Shown in pieces: positions 62,909-64,000 of a stretch of DNA of 64,000 nt. Position 1 is the stretch's first letter. Every line of letters begins with the position of its first letter. Under the pieces are notes generated by a model, which saw only the letters and a program-made list of their open reading frames with translations, had not been told where the DNA came from and did not search any database. Both the position numbers and the translations under genes were made by a program. The stretch comes from Subsaxibacter sp. CAU 1640 (GTDB lineage Bacteria; Bacteroidota; Bacteroidia; Flavobacteriales; Flavobacteriaceae), in NCBI RefSeq assembly GCF_023156585.1, contig NZ_JALNMI010000004.1, positions 94,307 through 158,306 of the forward strand, in the 5' to 3' direction.

Positions 62909-62932
62909 CTCGAAGTACACTCGAGCTATTTT
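62902..62932. terminator. Bidirectional terminator between convergent genes
   Basis: 12-bp stem AAAATAGCTCGA / TCGAGCTATTTT with loop AGTACAC. The T run is stronger on the minus strand, ending the large T9SS gene; on the plus side it contains the DUF4258 stop codon. Confidence 0.8.
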
Positions 62933-62937
62933 AAATT

Positions 62938-64000
62938 TTATCTGTTAACAACTATTTTCTTGGTGATGGTCTTTTGATTATCCGTCAACTTTAAAAGATA
63001 GAGCCCGTTAGAGTAGTTTGATAAATCCAAAGTCCGTTCGATACCAAAACGTCCATCTTCTTCAGAAATCATTTCATTAAATATCATCTTTCCTGATAAA
63101 TCATACATTGAAATATTAGTCACAGTCAATATTCCAGATATGCGGATATTCAAATTTCCAGAAGTTGGATTTGGATATACCAAAAATTGATATGCTTCCG
63201 GCTCTTCGGGTTCCTCAATGCTTGAACAATCGTTTACAAATACCATTACTTCGGCTGTGTCGTAATCTAGTTCGTTATAAACTGTCACTGAATATTCAGT
63301 ATCTTCAGAAGGACTCACAGAAATACTCTGTGTAGTTTCACCAGTATTCCATAAATACTCCTCTCCACCACTTGCAGTAAGTGTTACTTGTTCATTTAAA
63401 CAAATTGTTTGATTTTCACCAACAAATGCTACTACTTCAGGTACAACATTAACTCTTACCTCTTTATAATCATAACAATTATTTACATAACCTTTTACTG
63501 AATAAACAGTATTTTCATTAGGACTTACGGCTATGTTAGGTTGTGTTGCCCCATTATTCCATTCATAAGTATTTGCCCCTGTTGCGGAAAGTGTAACGAA
63601 TTCTCCTTCAAGAATTGTCACGTCAGATCCATTTGTAATATTAACTTGAGGATTTGGATGTACAATTACGGTAACATTATCTGTATCATAATTAGAACCG
63701 ATATAAGCCGTCACTGAATACATTGTTGTACTATTTGGATTAACATATATGGACTGTGTTGTTTCTCCTGTACTCCATAAATAGGTATCACCTCCTGAAG
63801 CGGTTAAAGTAACACCGTATCCAGCACAAGTATGTACATTCGGTCCTGCATCGGCCGTGACAGCATTCGCGGTGGCGACCGTGACGGTGACACTGTCGGT
63901 GGCCTGGCAGCCCTGTCCGTTGGTGCCAGTTACCGTATAGGTCGTGGTGGCCGTAGGGCTGACGGTGATGCTCGCCGTGCTAGCCCCGTTGCTCCACTGG
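62938..64000 (-). CDS. Ig/PKD-repeat surface protein with T9SS sorting domain (5' end outside window)
   Basis: Reading leftward, the frame is open from 64000 to the stop at 62938, so the N-terminus is missing; the Met at 63723 is internal. At least four tandem repeats of about 75-90 residues each show the pattern of PKD/Ig-like domains: LTASGGDTYLWSTGETTQSI, LSATGANTYEWNNGATQP, LTASGGEEYLWNTGETTQSI. The last 80 residues are a T9SS type A sorting domain (FLVYPNPTSGNLNI ... NGLYLLKLTDNQ ... KIVVNR). Surface-exposed or secreted, probably adhesive. From about 63843 to the window end the G+C jumps to about two thirds. Confidence 0.87.
   Translation of the reverse strand, partial: QWSNGASTASITVSPTATTTYTVTGTNGQGCQATDSVTVTVATANAVTADAGPNVHTCAGYGVTLTASGGDTYLWSTGETTQSIYVNPNSTTMYSVTAYIGSNYDTDNVTVIVHPNPQVNITNGSDVTILEGEFVTLSATGANTYEWNNGATQPNIAVSPNENTVYSVKGYVNNCYDYKEVRVNVVPEVVAFVGENQTICLNEQVTLTASGGEEYLWNTGETTQSISVSPSEDTEYSVTVYNELDYDTAEVMVFVNDCSSIEEPEEPEAYQFLVYPNPTSGNLNIRISGILTVTNISMYDLSGKMIFNEMISEEDGRFGIERTLDLSNYSNGLYLLKLTDNQKTITKKIVVNR

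Overview
The window (about 64 kb, A+T-rich) looks like a chromosomal segment of a marine-type member of the Flavobacteriaceae (Bacteroidota). The evidence is: an LpxC-FabZ fusion, a bifunctional HisB and a HisIE fusion; a PorX-type regulator and two proteins with C-terminal type IX secretion (T9SS) sorting domains; many small outer-membrane lipoproteins; and Bacteroidota-style promoters (TTG, about 20 nt, TAnnTTTG). I cannot name the genus. I see no rRNA, tRNA, CRISPR array, insertion sequence or prophage.

Layout. 1-4500: a truncated ExbD-like gene, a cluster of three micro-ORFs ending in a strong terminator, Hsp20, a DEAD/DEAH helicase, a secreted protein and a cysteine-free HMA-like protein. 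4600-8600: a G+C-richer membrane protein, a beta-barrel protein, a gene relic, an FKBP-type isomerase, an acyltransferase and an 11 x 21 bp tandem repeat array. 8600-13100: type II NADH dehydrogenase, a cold-shock-domain protein, a pseudouridine synthase and topoisomerase III. 13250-19730: a large secreted metalloprotease, a secreted BNR/VPS10-like propeller protein and a DUF4251-type lipoprotein. 19800-24000: a frameshifted relic, a small membrane protein, a cold-shock-domain protein, a dioxygenase-like secreted protein, a 2H phosphoesterase, an EamA exporter and an OmpA lipoprotein. 24100-39750: an ATP-grasp enzyme, GNAT, a T9SS-exported vanadium-haloperoxidase-type protein, two MscS channels, a second OmpA lipoprotein, a thioesterase, DUF72, a GreA-like pair, DUF2461, CorA and an SSF symporter.

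39749-46974 is a complete histidine operon on the minus strand (hisG-D-C-B-H-A-F-IE), controlled by a classic attenuator: an 18-residue leader peptide with five His codons followed by a terminator. 47003-56962 is a minus-strand envelope and core-metabolism cluster: lpxD, lpxC-fabZ, lpxA, efp, a second LpxD-like gene, an NTF2-like gene, sucD, fabG, a VWA membrane protein and an SPFH protein. 57083-62908 holds an HD hydrolase divergent from porX, then tsaE, a 47-residue exported peptide whose end overlaps a membrane-protein ORF out of frame, alanine dehydrogenase and a DUF4258-type protein. The right edge cuts a tandem Ig/PKD-like T9SS protein whose base composition jumps to about two-thirds G+C at the window end.

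Most of the window is ordinary flavobacterial housekeeping DNA. The most unusual signals are the duplicated micro-ORF cluster (655-994), the paired TTAACA boxes shared by two distant promoters, the his attenuator, the out-of-frame overlap at 60699-60757, the 21-bp repeat array and the in-gene G+C jump.
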